Shown: positions 1 through 10,009 of the stretch, in pieces
How positions within the stretch are numbered: position 1 is the first letter of the stretch
Layout of the letters: every line of letters starts with the position of its first letter
Source: Paramacrobiotus richtersi
Lineage: Eukaryota > Tardigrada > Eutardigrada > Parachela > Macrobiotidae
Direction: 5' to 3'
Length of the DNA stretch: 26,353 nt
NCBI GenBank assembly: GCA_034698045.1
Contig: JAQGAU010000556.1
Location: forward strand, 1-26,353
Translations under genes and position numbers: made by a program
The notes under the pieces: model-generated
Seen by the model: only the letters and a program-made list of their open reading frames with translations
What the model was told of the DNA's origin: nothing
Database searches by the model: none

Positions 1-22
1 TAAGTCGTTAATATGTAATAAT

Positions 23-207
23 ATGTCAGCCCAAACCAGTTACGTGTACGTTTTAGTGGATGAGACCAAGATATCCCATTTAAAAGCAGTTAATTTCCGT
101 GCCTTTTTACACAGCGTGTTTTACGTTGATAAAGGCAGCCATTCCAGTTTGAATCCACGCTACGATCGCCCTGAACATCATATAAGATATGCCAGAAACG
201 GAAAACG
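23..207 (+). pseudogene. GIY-YIG nuclease-domain exon, ANKLE1/COG3680-like, copy 1
   Basis: The reading frame gives 62 residues with YVYVLVDE at residues 7-14 (the GIY strand) and VFYVDKGS at 32-39 (the YIG strand; the family norm is FYVGKG). This spacing and the FxxF region before FYV resemble the metazoan COG3680-type GIY-YIG domain found in ANKLE1/LEM-3, a structure-specific DNA nuclease. Only the first half of the domain is here. The open frame runs into a strong donor-like site (ACG|GTAAGAT at 207/208), so the rest would lie in a following exon that I cannot find. The usual Gly of the YIG strand is Asp, which may disable it. A second copy lies at 1149-1361. Identification rests on the motif and on the second copy having the canonical GKG. 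Confidence 0.5.
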
Positions 208-211
208 GTAA

Positions 212-852
212 GATTTGGTGGATTTGTAATTAAATTAACTAAATATTAATTATCATAAAATATAAAATAATTATCAAGCTTAAGACCAGGAATTTTGCGG
301 CCCATAAAAATATTTCGTGGAAGAAACGGCTAAAATATATATGTCATCCGATCTAGCTTTAAATAACTGCTTTTTTCCAATTAACAATTTCTCCGACATC
401 TAGCAGTAGCGTACGAAAATTACTTTCATGGTCTCAACATTAAAGATACGCGAACGAATGCGAAAAAAACCAATGACACGGATATCCAATGGTTACTTTA
501 ATGAGAGCAATCCCCACATTATATGTGAACAAATCCCGTTGCTGGCAACATTAAACTAAACACGACAATGCCAAATGCAAAGTTTAATTCCATTTTCAAA
601 GAGTTTTTGTAAAACTGACCGTAATTACATTGTACGGACCGACAAAACCTGAGCTTACGAACAAGGATTCACAGAAAGTGAACCATCACGAACATTTCCC
701 GAAATGCAAACATTTTGTCAAATTTTGCGGATTGACTTCACATATCCTGTGGAAAATTATCGAAGCGAACCCATGTAAAAATTCTCTCCAAATTGTTAAC
801 AAACAGCTAACAGTCATTGGTAGATCTTCACCTGAGTGCTACTGGTGAAGCT
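212..852. other. AT-rich stretch with no gene recognised
   Basis: The sequence between the first GIY-YIG exon and the GTTAAC array is AT-rich. A 72-codon ATG frame at 630-848 (+) has no recognisable motif and ends inside the repeat-rich stretch. No domain, RNA gene or terminal repeat was seen. Confidence 0.3.
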
Positions 853-903
853 GTGGTTAACTGTTACCTAAAAGTTAACAAAAGGTTACCAAAAGGTTAA
901 CAA
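853..903. repeat. Short tandem array of GTTAAC/GGTTACC with A-spacers, next to a GC-rich palindromic patch
   Basis: Units of roughly 11 bases (AAAAGTTAACA, AAAGGTTACCA, AAAGGTTAACA) follow one another. Further GTTAAC-like words occur just upstream near 797-813. Immediately downstream, 931-956 is an unusually GC-rich patch containing GCGCGC twice around GGCGCCGGC, in an otherwise AT-rich region. No function can be assigned. Confidence 0.5.
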
Positions 904-1148
904 TATGCCGGTTCATACCGCCGTATATATAGCGCGCGGCGCCGGCTAGCGCGCGGGCTGCATATGTTGTGAAATGCAACTGGACATGACGCAGCGAAAT
1001 TTAGGGCAAGTTGCCAAGCGAGCGGTCGGTCATTGTTCTACTCACATGCCAAAAATGTCAATGTCAATATTGCCGAAATTAGATGTCCAGTGAAACAAAT
1101 TTTTCCTAACAGTCTCGTACTACATGGTCAATCTGTACTAATTATTAT

Positions 1149-1361
1149 ATAAGTCGATGATATGTTTTATAATGTCACCCCAAAACAGCTACGTTTATGT
1201 TTTACTAGACGAGACCAAAATATCCCACTTAAGTAAGATCTGTTAGTTTCCATGCCTTTTTGTATGCTGTTTTTTATGTCGGAAAAGGGAGCTATTCAAG
1301 TGTTAATCCGAGCTACGATCGCCCTGTTGATCATATTAGACATGCCAGAAGCGGAAAAAAG
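1149..1361 (+). pseudogene. GIY-YIG nuclease-domain exon, copy 2 (frameshifted)
   Basis: This is a diverged copy of the exon at 23-207, alignable from its AAGTCG start to its end. The first half reads SYVYVLLDETKISHL and then meets a stop. Four extra bases relative to copy 1, between about 1231 and 1250, shift the frame. The second half, from about 1249, reads FHAFLYAVFYVGKGS and continues to RSGKK, so the canonical FYVGKG is kept here although copy 1 has lost it. It also ends at a donor-like site (AAAG|GTAACC). One copy has the damaged motif and the other the damaged frame, so both look like relics of a duplicated exon. Confidence 0.55.
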
Positions 1362-1529
1362 GTAACCGAATGTACCACCTAAAGAAACAGCAAAATATTC
1401 CCTACGCGGCGCCCTTAGACGTACATTATTTGACGCTGCTTTTTTTGGGCGTGCAATTAAACTTATAAACACCTTCAAAAAACTGGTAAACTTTTATACA
1501 AACATCCTTTACTATGTATACCGTACTCC

Positions 1530-2160
1530 GTTTATAGTAAGAAATGTTTTAGGGCTTATTGCATTCATTTGCGTAATTAAATCAACTGTAACTGACGTTG
1601 TCCGTTGTCGTGACTATTAATTTTTGAAGCATTCAGTAACTTTGCATACTAAAGTGCACACGAAAATGCCAATGTTAAACAAATCGATGACGCACGACGA
1701 AAACTTTAAAAGTTGACGCACGACGAAACAACTCCTACAATTGTTAATAGGGTGAAATATGGACCAACAAATATCTGCAAAAATATGCCTTTTCAACCAC
1801 CTGGATATTGCAGACCAGCAACAGGTTAATAATTTTTTCAGATAATCTCGTTAAAGTCGTGTAAGAAAATACCGTGTGGAAGGAGGATGGGAAAAAGGAT
1901 CATCATCACATTGATCTCCGAAGGAATTTGGAGCATATCGCGCAAAAATTAATAAAAGTCGCAAAGCATAGTTCATTGTCAGAATGAAATTGCACTGTTT
2001 GAAATACAGTATACGTTGATTATACGGATCACAGGCTGCTTTGTATACATACAGAATATCTGAACAACGATTTTTCGCTGACCAAATACATTTGGCATTT
2101 GTTGCTGCGCATGCGAAGGCTGCATGACGTCCACTGAAACATTGGCTAGAACGGAAATGC
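1530..2160 (+). repeat. OB/BTB repeat family, copy 1
   Basis: The segment contains three stretches shared with other places in the window. The part near 1536-1680 (reading GLIAFICVIKST then KVHTKMPMLN after frame breaks) matches 21854-21970. The part near 1705-1800 (GGACCAACAAATATCTG region) matches 10115-10190 and, in part, 22050-22100. The part near 2040-2125 (CTGACCAAATACATTTGG region) matches 10350-10430. Frames are interrupted by stops. The copy at 21.85 kb has an acceptor-like TTCTTTTAG before the same coding text, so the family derives from a spliced gene or an element carrying one. Within it, TGACGCACGACGAAA is repeated at 1688-1702 and 1714-1728. Confidence 0.5.
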
Positions 2161-2179
2161 TTATATCCCGCAGAACTTT

Positions 2180-2405
2180 TGCAAAGGCGTAGTCAATTTT
2201 TGAAAATACCTGAGCTCTTCACACAAAGGAAAAGCTCTAGTATCTGTTTTGCTTGCTTTCGATTGCTCGGTAGCAGTTTCATAAAGTCTTTCTTTAACGC
2301 TATAGGATCCTTTCCTGTCCTCGGACTTTTCTCTGTGCCGTTGTACAGGTATACAACGCGTCGTAGTCCAGTTTTGCCACACATCTATGATCTGCGTAGT
2401 TAGCG
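2180..2405 (-). repeat. Inverted segment of the OB/BTB repeat family
   Basis: Read on the minus strand, 2395-2300 matches plus-strand 10430-10520. The shared text gives GLRRVVYLYNGTEK on minus here and GLRRVAYLHKQRKE at the other copy. In the copy at 10.4 kb this lies directly downstream of the CTGACCAAATACATTTGG text, whereas here the two neighbouring pieces face each other, so the local copy has been partly inverted. It is a non-functional relic. Confidence 0.5.
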
Positions 2406-3095
2406 TATACTTCATTCAACCAGATGGCGCAATAGCCGGTCTGCCACAGACTAATCCCAGGAGTGTCCGGCCCGGGCTTCCGCTCAGGGCAGGCGATATT
2501 CCTGTCCTGTGACGGCTCCTCGTTGCAATCTACGTTCCGTACTGGTGCCGTGTAGCTTTAGAATATACTATGTAAAGCCTTCATGCGATAATTGCGATTT
2601 GCTTCGGAAAAACAATTAGCGTCACCTACAGAAACTCTACCATAATCTTACTGATTCCTGCACGATCAGGTCGCGCACGTACACTGCCAGCAAGTTTCTA
2701 GGTTTCCTAGCCGAAAAAATGCCGAATTGGGCAAAGCGGTTGAAATTACCAAAAGAAACGGACATATAGTTATCAATTAAAGAAACGGAAGTACTGGATA
2801 AAAACGCAACGAATGCAATACTGTTAGAACTCTAATGCTAGCAGGTAATAACTTTGACATACGTATTTATGGTTTATGCTGGTTTTTGATGATAACCTTC
2901 ATTTGATCGTTCGGATAGTTTGTGGCCAGCGAATGCTGTGCTGAGTATGGACTGTGCCTGCATTTACACGCCACGCTCAAACAATAGATCAGTAATATGA
3001 ACGGTGACTTGTTTAATATAATCTAATGGGGAAATGAGCTGAGTACAACTGTAACATTCCAGCATAACTAATTTATACGGTCTCAGGCCTCCACA
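2406..3095. other. No gene recognised
   Basis: This stretch holds a GC-richer patch (about 2420-2550) with short frames on both strands, but no motif, terminal repeat or RNA gene that I can support. Confidence 0.3.
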
Positions 3096-3470
3096 ATGCA
3101 TGGGAGTTCCCTACACTATGCAAACATTCGATGTTGGCTCCGAGCTGCTTTGATATCTGTTTCGCAAAAGATGCATAACAAAATGGCCGCCCGCTTCTTA
3201 GACAAATTTGGAAAAAAAGCGGTACCTAGTATTAGCGGTGAAAGCCTGTATCACAATACGACCGTGGAATCAGCACTTACTCGAGAAGCGGTAATAAGAA
3301 AGATCGGCCTGCACAAATCAGGCAACCTTATAAACGGGACTATGAGACATTATGAAAGCGGAAATTGGAAGGGTGATAATATTGCTTCTTTACGGGCAAA
3401 CGCTATGGCAGAACTCTATGGGCAGTTTCTCAAAGGAAACTGCGAATGTTACCAGCGTTTTAATAATTAA
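3096..3470 (+). CDS. Uncharacterised 124-residue ORF, faint tyrosine-recombinase resemblance
   Basis: An ATG frame of 124 codons ends at TAA. The C-terminal half (about residues 55-95) reads LYHNTTVESALTREAVIRKI, then GLHKSG and RHYES. This loosely follows the box II order of tyrosine recombinases of the Crypton/DUF3504 kind (NHSxRxT, then GHKS, then Y). The key Arg and His spacing is not convincing. The first 30 residues look like non-coding translation. The frame could be the end of an exon, since no acceptor was chosen with confidence. Function is unknown. Confidence 0.25.
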   Translation: MHGSSLHYANIRCWLRAALISVSQKMHNKMAARFLDKFGKKAVPSISGESLYHNTTVESALTREAVIRKIGLHKSGNLINGTMRHYESGNWKGDNIASLRANAMAELYGQFLKGNCECYQRFNN

Positions 3471-4139
3471 TCTTAGTCTGTATGGCCAAGACCCAGTAAA
3501 TCCATAGTTTCTCTGCTTTTGTTGGCTACGTTATTCCGACAGAAATAGCAAATTTTGTGAACACACTTTTTTTACTAGATGTGTTCATAGACATACGAAG
3601 TGTCTAATATACATACCACACTGCGGGACGTCGAGAGCTCTGAGCATAAATTTAAAACGCTTACTGATCCAGCAGACTGAACCTATTCGCTAAACCTTGT
3701 GTTATGCCTTTTACCTCGTTGTCGGGCGATCGTGCAGTATGCTAGCGTTACCAGCAATCAACCAGTCGAAAGTTCGCTGGCAGTAGAAAAGGTCATGCTT
3801 CAAAATAGTGCAGTAATCCTTAGTATTAATCTTTGCTTGTACCTATCCCTTTTGTGACCGGGAAGGAACATGTGCAATTGCTCTTGATCAGGCACCTACG
3901 CTTAGGCAGACAGATTGGCATCTAGATCATATACGTACGTACACTGTATTTACAGTAGTTATCAATCCCATTCTATAGACCACAGACAGATCCCGAAGCT
4001 CTTTCTTAAAATTATTACTGTATGGATTTGCGTGTCTTACCAGGCAGATACGGTTGGCAAACACGGTAACTGGCTTCCGGATGCATATTGTTAACCCGCG
4101 ACATTGTGCTGGTGATAATTATCGGTGTATAGTTTAATC
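3471..4139. other. No gene recognised
   Basis: I read the three plus frames and saw no domain. The stretch leads into the Helitron-associated repeat at 4140. Confidence 0.3.
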
Positions 4140-4628
4140 TTTAAATTCATGCAGGTTTCGCCTTGTGTTCGGTGAACTCTGAAGTAAAAGTCAGCATTCA
4201 AGAAGCTTCGCTATTACTTAGCTTTGGTTCTGGCAATTATAGACAGTCGGCATTGTCCTTAGCAACAACTCTACAACGCTGTTGTCTTGTATTTGAAACA
4301 GCACTGTAATGTTGTAATTCGGTTCGATTCCTTGTTTTGATGACTACTGCAGAGTGTACACTGATGTCTGCACAGTACAGATAGTCTTCCAACTGCTACG
4401 CGCACAGCCGCTTGCTCGCATCCGCGTACTAAATGGCTACATTACAACTGCAGTGATGTTAGCCTTACAATTTACAATCCAAGACTTTTTTTCTTGTGCT
4501 TCTTAGTATCGAATACTTTACTGTTCACTTTGTATTTGATTCTGACATCAGCCCTCTTTTGCTTTCACTTTGACACTCACGCGTAAAGTCAAAATATTCC
4601 ATGATGAGTAATCACAGAGCGCCACTAA
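4140..4628 (+). repeat. Helitron-associated upstream module, copy A
   Basis: This is similar to 9340-9900 and, over its first third, to 13550-13740. Shared words are CATTGTCCTTAGCAACAAC at about 4250, GAGTGTAC at about 4350, and the AATATTCCATGATGAGTAA stretch with the following GAGCGCCAC near 4595-4624. It continues without a break into the Rep-like region, so it probably belongs 5' of Rep in the same element. No domain is recognised in its broken frames. The GGTTCGATTCC at 4321 resembles a Pol III B box but is not in a tRNA. Confidence 0.45.
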
Positions 4629-5795
4629 TAACATCGGTGCCCAAATGCTACTCTGACACGGAACAGATTTCCAGTAAACGATGGTAAATAAACCTGTACA
4701 TACAGAAACTCAAACAGTCCTTTAAGTAATTACCTTTATTAATGTAACAGATTTCAGTTCCAGTATGTTGTCCACTTCACACTTATCCCATTTTTAAACA
4801 TATTTACTAAACAGTTCAGGAAGTGTCCGAAACGGATAACAGCTTACTCGTTTTTCACATATGAATATGTATGTGGATTCTAGCAGAATACACCTACCCG
4901 AAAGGTTTTTGCGCTTGACAAGGTCACAGAAACCGTATCGTCCAGCTTGATCCATTGTTTCGTTACAATTATAAGAATCCAACTATATTAAGTTAAATCT
5001 GGATAAGACAGAAATTAAATCATTAGGTAACCATTGTCCGAATTCATCAGATTGGCCAGAAGTAATCAAACAAGTCTTCCTAGCTGAAAATCAACATCTA
5101 TGTTCGGTCTGTGTACATCGTTTGGAAAGAACAAAGTCTTCTGCACTGAAGTAACAGAATTCCAGAAGGGTGGTCTGCCACATGCGCATATTGCACTGAA
5201 AGCTGGTCTGAAAAGACAAATACGATTTTCCAAAAAACAGAGAAAGACCTGCACAGTAGTGTGCTGTTTCATATACAGTAATCAATCCCGTAAGCCGGGA
5301 AGCTCTCCTGGGGGATCTAACAAGGCAGGACACCGACTGCATTATGCTCACAGACGAAACACTGTCAGAAAGTTAACAAACTTCAAAACGAACGTCACAC
5401 TGCAGAGACGTTTTGAACACGTTTTATACCAAAACGCAAACCGATGTAAAACTTCTTCTTACCTCCAGCTAGTGTCCCATCCACGGTAAGTTCTATCCAT
5501 TTGGCTACCGATCTATACAAATACTTCTGTAAAGGACACAGGCAAAAATGACTCGTAGTCGTCGACGAGATCCAGTATTACATCCACGAATATATTTTAC
5601 AAATTCCCATTACCAGACGGTTTCCATAAGCGAAATCGTATCGTGTACATCTTCCAAGAAAAAAATGTACTGTGTAAAAGCGAAAAAAAAGCTGCGCGAA
5701 ACAGTATCAATATCGTGGAACGACACTTTTCACGACCTATCGACAATTTATTTCAACAAATTTTACACTTCTTCGGGTTATATTAGTATGCGACC
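4629..5795 (+). pseudogene. Helitron Rep (HUH nuclease) region, broken copy A
   Basis: Rep nicks and joins DNA during rolling-circle transposition. The frame opening near 5100 reads TEVTEFQKGGLPHAHIALK, matching the Helitron signature EFQKRGLPHAH with the two His of the HUH motif present (PHAH). Upstream, in another frame, WPEVIKQVF resembles the part before the HUH. Downstream come YAHRRN and RRFEHVLYQN (the YRRRN...NRxVVPYN part), then after a shift SIHLATDLYKYFCKGH (the family has IKYLYKYVYKG) and VVDEIQYYIH followed by RVHLP. Several stops and frameshifts separate these pieces. No PIF1 helicase half follows, so the copy is truncated. A direct copy lies at 11349-12505. Confidence 0.75.
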
Positions 5796-6214
5796 CGTAT
5801 AACATCCAAATCTGAAAACTCAACCTGCACGTCTCGAGAGTTTAGGACGTGGTATACAAAGGTCACAGCTCCGTTTCTCTGAGGTTCAGTCGAGTTGTAA
5901 GCAGTTTGCATTTCTCTGACCTTGTGATAGTCTAAACAATGACCAAGCAGAATGTGCCAGTAGTCTGTCTCATTGCTTATCGATCTATCTGCAGCTGAAG
6001 AAATACCTTTTCCGTTGCCCTTTCTGAACTTGTATGACTGTATAACAAATCCAGCTTAACGCGCAGCATCTCAAACGGTACTGCGACTTCGAGCCTTCGG
6101 ATGATATGTACCCCATGTTATATTTTAATAATATCAGGTGATGGATGCTGTACGTAAGCTCAGAACACCAGACAAAAAGGAAGCAAAAAATCACATAACA
6201 AGTTGACAACATCG
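5796..6214. other. Spacer between Helitron fragment and LINE tail; no gene recognised
   Basis: Only short frames without motifs are seen on either strand. The segment next to 6214 is where the 3' untranslated end of the minus-strand LINE would lie; on that strand it holds a short T-rich run but no clear poly(A) tail. Confidence 0.3.
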
Positions 6215-7090
6215 TTAGACATTAAAGAACAAAAACACATCCTCCATCTCCTTATTGGAGTCTACTGTTCCCATAATACACAATCCGTTTCCGCGTTGAA
6301 TTTCAACGCTAATGCGCTGACGAAGAAACTCCATGGATCGAGGGTTTCCGTTGGTTTCTCGAATCTTGCGCCCCACCTCTTTCAGAAATGCTTTGGCCTG
6401 CGTGCCCCAACTTCCCATAGTTTCGAAGGCCACTGGCTGCACAATGTAACGATCCGATAGGGCGCTGTAGTGCCGCTCCTTTTCCCGTTCCCGTTGATCT
6501 GCAGCGGCACCGCTAGTCGAAGTCGTTCTGGCGATGTACGAAGTCGCAAAGGTGTCGGCTACCGTTACATCCCATACCAATGGCATGCCGGATTTCCACG
6601 GCATCAGTGTTAGACCGTCCGGCCTCTTGCCGTCACCTCTATCCAGCCCAGGTGGTTCCCGAATAGCTGGAATGTTTGCCGAGATGAGGGCGCGGCGGAC
6701 CACATCGTTTAGTGCCGAATGGCGTGGATGTCGTCCTTTACTACGCTTGCAGCTGAGCCCATGATGCCCGAAGACGTCTACCCGGGACCTGCATATACAC
6801 CGATGTTCTTTGCAAATCTCTGCGCCTACACGGAGAGCAACAGCGATTCTGAGGTGACAATCCTCCAGAAGGGTTCCAAAGGTGGAGACGGGCAGCGCCG
6901 ACAGCCAGGCTCGTGACTCAGGTGAGGAAGCCGCCAACAGACGTGAAGAGGTAATGACGTCAGCGGTCTCCATCATACTGGCCAAGATTCTGGTATACTG
7001 CGCATTAGTCCACACGGATTGAAACCTCTGACACTCAGGCGAAGGAGGCTCTAAACTAGTTCGTTCAGTCCATTCCTCAACTAATCTCAA
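6215..7090 (-). pseudogene. C-terminal end of a non-LTR retrotransposon ORF: zinc knuckle plus restriction-like endonuclease
   Basis: An open frame of 291 codons gives the end of a LINE-type polyprotein and no reverse transcriptase. Visible in order: SRAWLSALPVS at residues 59-69, RIAVALRVGA at 81-90, a Cys/His cluster C93, C98, C100, H109/H110 and C114 with the text HGLSC, RHSALND at 123-129, then DGKRPDG at 153-159 and LVWDVTVADT at 171-180. The PD...D pattern after a CCHC cluster is that of the restriction-like endonuclease of early-branching LINEs, and this exact C-terminal text is common in cnidarian, mollusc and other invertebrate elements. The frame is preceded by a TAG at about 7093 and homology stops near there: a 5' truncation, as usual for LINE copies. 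The 3' half is free of stops, so the copy is fairly young. Confidence 0.8.
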
Positions 7091-7689
7091 CTACCCCATG
7101 TTAGTTGCCTTTAATACAGGCTCCACATTCAACGGTTAATCAACCTGAACGCCCTGTGATTCCATCAGCCGTTGATATTACCGTTGTGCAAAGGACTCGG
7201 TAAGCGAATGCGTTTAATGACAGCATCGTCGGTGCAGTGAGAATCTCCATCGAATTCCTCGTCTCCTTAAGCAACTGCTTAAGGAGACTGTTGAAAATGT
7301 CAATCAAAAAACTTGTGCCAAACGTGAAGACCGAACCGTTAACTGTCCCAGTTGCGCAAACGCCCCGAACATGGGCAAAGCCGTTGTGCCAGCCAGCTTG
7401 CTCTATACAAAATGGGCCGTTCCAGCTATCGTGCTTTGTACCAGTGTGGTCAGTGTTCCTTTTGGTAGGCCAGTTCGAAGAAGAAGAAAAAGCCAACAGC
7501 GAGGACTAAATTTGTAGCTAGTGCCGGACCAGTGTCGCGTGGTTTTCACCGCAGGTGGCAAAAGGTGCATGGCCGAAGCGCCCAGCTCCAAAGCATGTTG
7601 CAGTGACGATCGATGACAATGATGACAACCTATGTACGGTACATTGTAGAAACAACAGCTGAAGTCTGACACATAAAACTTACCACTTT
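7091..7689. other. No gene recognised; contains a perfect palindrome
   Basis: Overlapping frames on both strands at 7140-7509 have no motif. The one clear structure is the hairpin at 7261-7288. Confidence 0.3.
7261..7288. repeat. Perfect inverted repeat, 13-bp arms, 2-base centre
   Basis: GTCTCCTTAAGCA and its exact reverse complement are separated only by AC. This could be an extruding cruciform, a transposon end or a fold-back relic. It does not repeat elsewhere in the window as far as I can see. Confidence 0.8.
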
Positions 7690-7885
7690 GACGGGTGCAG
7701 CTTTATCTGGATGCAGCTTTATTCCAGATAAAGCTATGTCTAGGCACAACTTTTATTCCAGGACAGTTTTTGGCCAGCTGGCACCGCCAGTTTTTGAGCA
7801 GATGTTTTTCGGCGAGCAAAAGTCAACAGATGGAGCCGTTATCGTGGATGTTGAGAAAGCGGTCACGGAGGTTTTTCTCAAGTAA
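7690..7885 (+). pseudogene. BTB/POZ-domain-like fragment
   Basis: The frame ends with a stretch reading VFGQLAPPVFEQMFFGEQKS followed by DGAVIVDVEKAVTEVFLK. It follows the BTB core pattern (xVLxxxSPVFExMFxGExKS...IxDVexxaFxxxLK) of BTBD2/3/6-type or MATH-BTB proteins, which act in protein dimerisation and cullin-3 ubiquitin ligases. It stops at TAA just where the conserved YIYT would follow. The N-terminal strand of the domain is not seen. It could be a relic exon. The match is by pattern only, over about 40 residues. Confidence 0.35.
7699..7735. repeat. Perfect inverted repeat, 12-bp arms
   Basis: AGCTTTATCTGG at 7699-7710 pairs with CCAGATAAAGCT at 7724-7735 around 13 bases. A third partial copy of the arm (GCAGCTTTATTCCAG) lies in the loop, so it may have arisen by local slippage. 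Confidence 0.7.
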
Positions 7886-9169
7886 CTAAATTTGTTGCTT
7901 TAACAAAAGCCAGCGAACTAATCGTTAGACCGCAGTGTCGAACTTTGCGATGAAATTTATCAGCAGCTTTTACAAAATCAATAACAGAAACCAGTTCGCT
8001 AACTTTTCGTGTTCACTTTGGAACGACATTTTTACGTCTTTCACCCCCACAGAACAAGCTGTTCCACTGGGAAAACTTCAGTCCCACACCACGCCTTCGG
8101 GGAAACAGTGACGGCTTGACTGACTTGTCGGAGCGGTGTGTTTGTAATGATTTTACTTTAAAGTGTACTAGCCGGAAAGGAGACAAACGAATACTGCAGT
8201 GGGCAACGGCCGAATTACAGCTAAAGTTCACGCCCGCGTTCAGACTCACCATACGGTATGCCATTATCAACCTTAAAGAATTATCTACTTTTAACTGGGA
8301 CACTATTACTGCAAAATCGGTCCGTTTAAAGAACTGTGGTCATAGAAGTTGCGCTTCACACCCGGCGTCACCGACAGCTGGGAAGTAAATTTTATTCTTG
8401 GAAACGATGCTGAGCGTGTCATTTTCGGCTTCCTGTTTCTTAATAGCTGATTGCTGTACTATTACGTAGCAGGTATCAGAAGAATGGAAAATGTGACTCG
8501 CTATGGTACGGAGGCCAACTGGATCCCGAACCATAGCGAGCCACCTGGAAAACTGAACAGACTAAAACTGTGCAGATGTTAAAACATTTCTGTTGTGTTT
8601 CGTGCATCAGATTGCGATGTATCTGATCCCATAATGATAATGCGCACTATTTCGGCGTACGAACACTGTCCGGTTGTACTACTGTTTTTATTTTTTATAA
8701 ATAATTTCCGCCAGGTTACCGATGGGGATTGTTCTGTTTTCATCAGCTATAAGAGACTGAACGCGGCGATAGTGCAGTTTATTGCGCATTCCGCAACTTT
8801 GAGAAGTGACGGAATGACACTGCTGACGCGTAAAAATGCATGATGACGGGAAGAAACCTTTTTGTAAATGCGGATAATCACCAGTTTTTGCTTTTCATCG
8901 TTATTTGTTTAACCTTTCTTTTGCTTCTGTCACGAAGTATTTCGCTTCGACCACTATCGGCGAATGTGCATTTGGGTACGCTACTCCCATGGGCATTTGC
9001 GCCGTCAGTACCGAAAGAAACAAGTCAGTTAGAATACCTGTTACTAGCCACTTTACTAGTTATTACCGACGGAATGTTACCTGGATGGTGAATTTCAGCA
9101 TTCTCTTACGGTATTTGCTGGCTTTTCCATTCATATCCCAGATGTTATTGGAGCTTTGTTGATTACAAA
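7886..9169. other. No gene recognised
   Basis: Several 60-95-codon frames overlap here on both strands. One at 8840-9091 and one at 8905-9162 (+) are hydrophobic, but they overlap in different frames and show no family motif. The only structure is the inverted repeat at 8497-8540. Confidence 0.3.
8497..8540. repeat. Inverted repeat, 11-bp arms
   Basis: CTCGCTATGGT at 8497-8507 pairs exactly with ACCATAGCGAG at 8530-8540, with a 22-base loop. Nothing nearby explains it. Confidence 0.7.
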
Positions 9170-9960
9170 TACTCGGATAATAATGTGACGGAAGCTTCAG
9201 AAAACCAGTGCAAAACGGTACGGCAAGTCACTATTGGAAAGGAACTGGCAAACTCCCACCAAAATACCATAGAATTACGCGAGTGCAGGACTTGGAAAAA
9301 ATGCAGAAGTACAAACTCAACAATGTAATTCTCTAAACTCATGCGCGTTTCACCATATGCTATGATGAAGTAAGACTGTAAGAGGTAGAAAATCGTATAA
9401 GAAATTTATCATACAATTTATCATTTAGGATCGGCGCACAGTCTGCATTTGTCCTCAGCAACAATTTTGCAAGTTATGTTCGCTTGCGCTTTTATGTTCA
9501 AAATAACTACACGTACAGACTGTAGAGTGTACCGCATGTTTAAAAGGCCGCAGCGCGCAAGCGCCCCAAACTGCAGTTGGCCAAGTATGTATCAGGTCAC
9601 ATGAACAGTTCGCTGTGCTGGATGATACCGAATTCAGAAGTATTAAGGTGACTTTGGGAGGTACGAAATACAGAATCGGACGAAGAACACAATCAGGAAG
9701 GTCACGATTCATATCATAGCAAATTTATTGGAATATTTTGTATGGAAGTATATCAACATTTCAATTCTCGCTTGTAGCTCCCAGAAACAGCACATTCGAT
9801 TTGATTCTCTTTTCGACCCTCTTTCACTTCTGCTTTGAGATTCATGCATGCCTAAAGGCAGAAATATTCCATGATGAGTAAGCAAAGAGCGCCACAAACT
9901 TCGGCGCCCAGATGCTACTCTGACACGGAATAATTTCCACTAAACTATGTATGTCACATA
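9170..9960 (+). repeat. Helitron-associated upstream module, copy C
   Basis: Its first part (9205-9250, CCAGTGCAAAACGGTA region) matches 13395-13440. Its middle (9425-9475, TTTAGGATCGGCGCACA and the AGCAACAA stretch) matches 13630-13680 and 4245-4275. Its end (9869-9935, AATATTCCATGATGAGTAA through GCTACTCTGACACGGAA) matches 4595-4665. The Rep part that follows in copy A is absent. Frames are broken and no domain is recognised. Confidence 0.5.
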
Positions 9961-10009
9961 CTGCACGCAAAATAACACAAACAATCACCTTCGCGGTTTG
10001 ACGAGTACT

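Noticed and set aside
4310-4340. tRNA gene, from the B-box-like GGTTCGATTCC
   Set aside because: The flanking bases do not form a T stem beyond two pairs, no acceptor stem or A box fits, and the same words occur within a dispersed repeat.
5100-5489. Intact 129-residue host gene
   Set aside because: The frame is the HUH part of a broken Helitron Rep and has a decayed copy at 11.8-12.2 kb.
8840-9162. Small membrane protein from two hydrophobic ORFs
   Set aside because: The two hydrophobic frames overlap in different phases of a T-rich stretch and show no family pattern; T-rich DNA yields such frames by chance.
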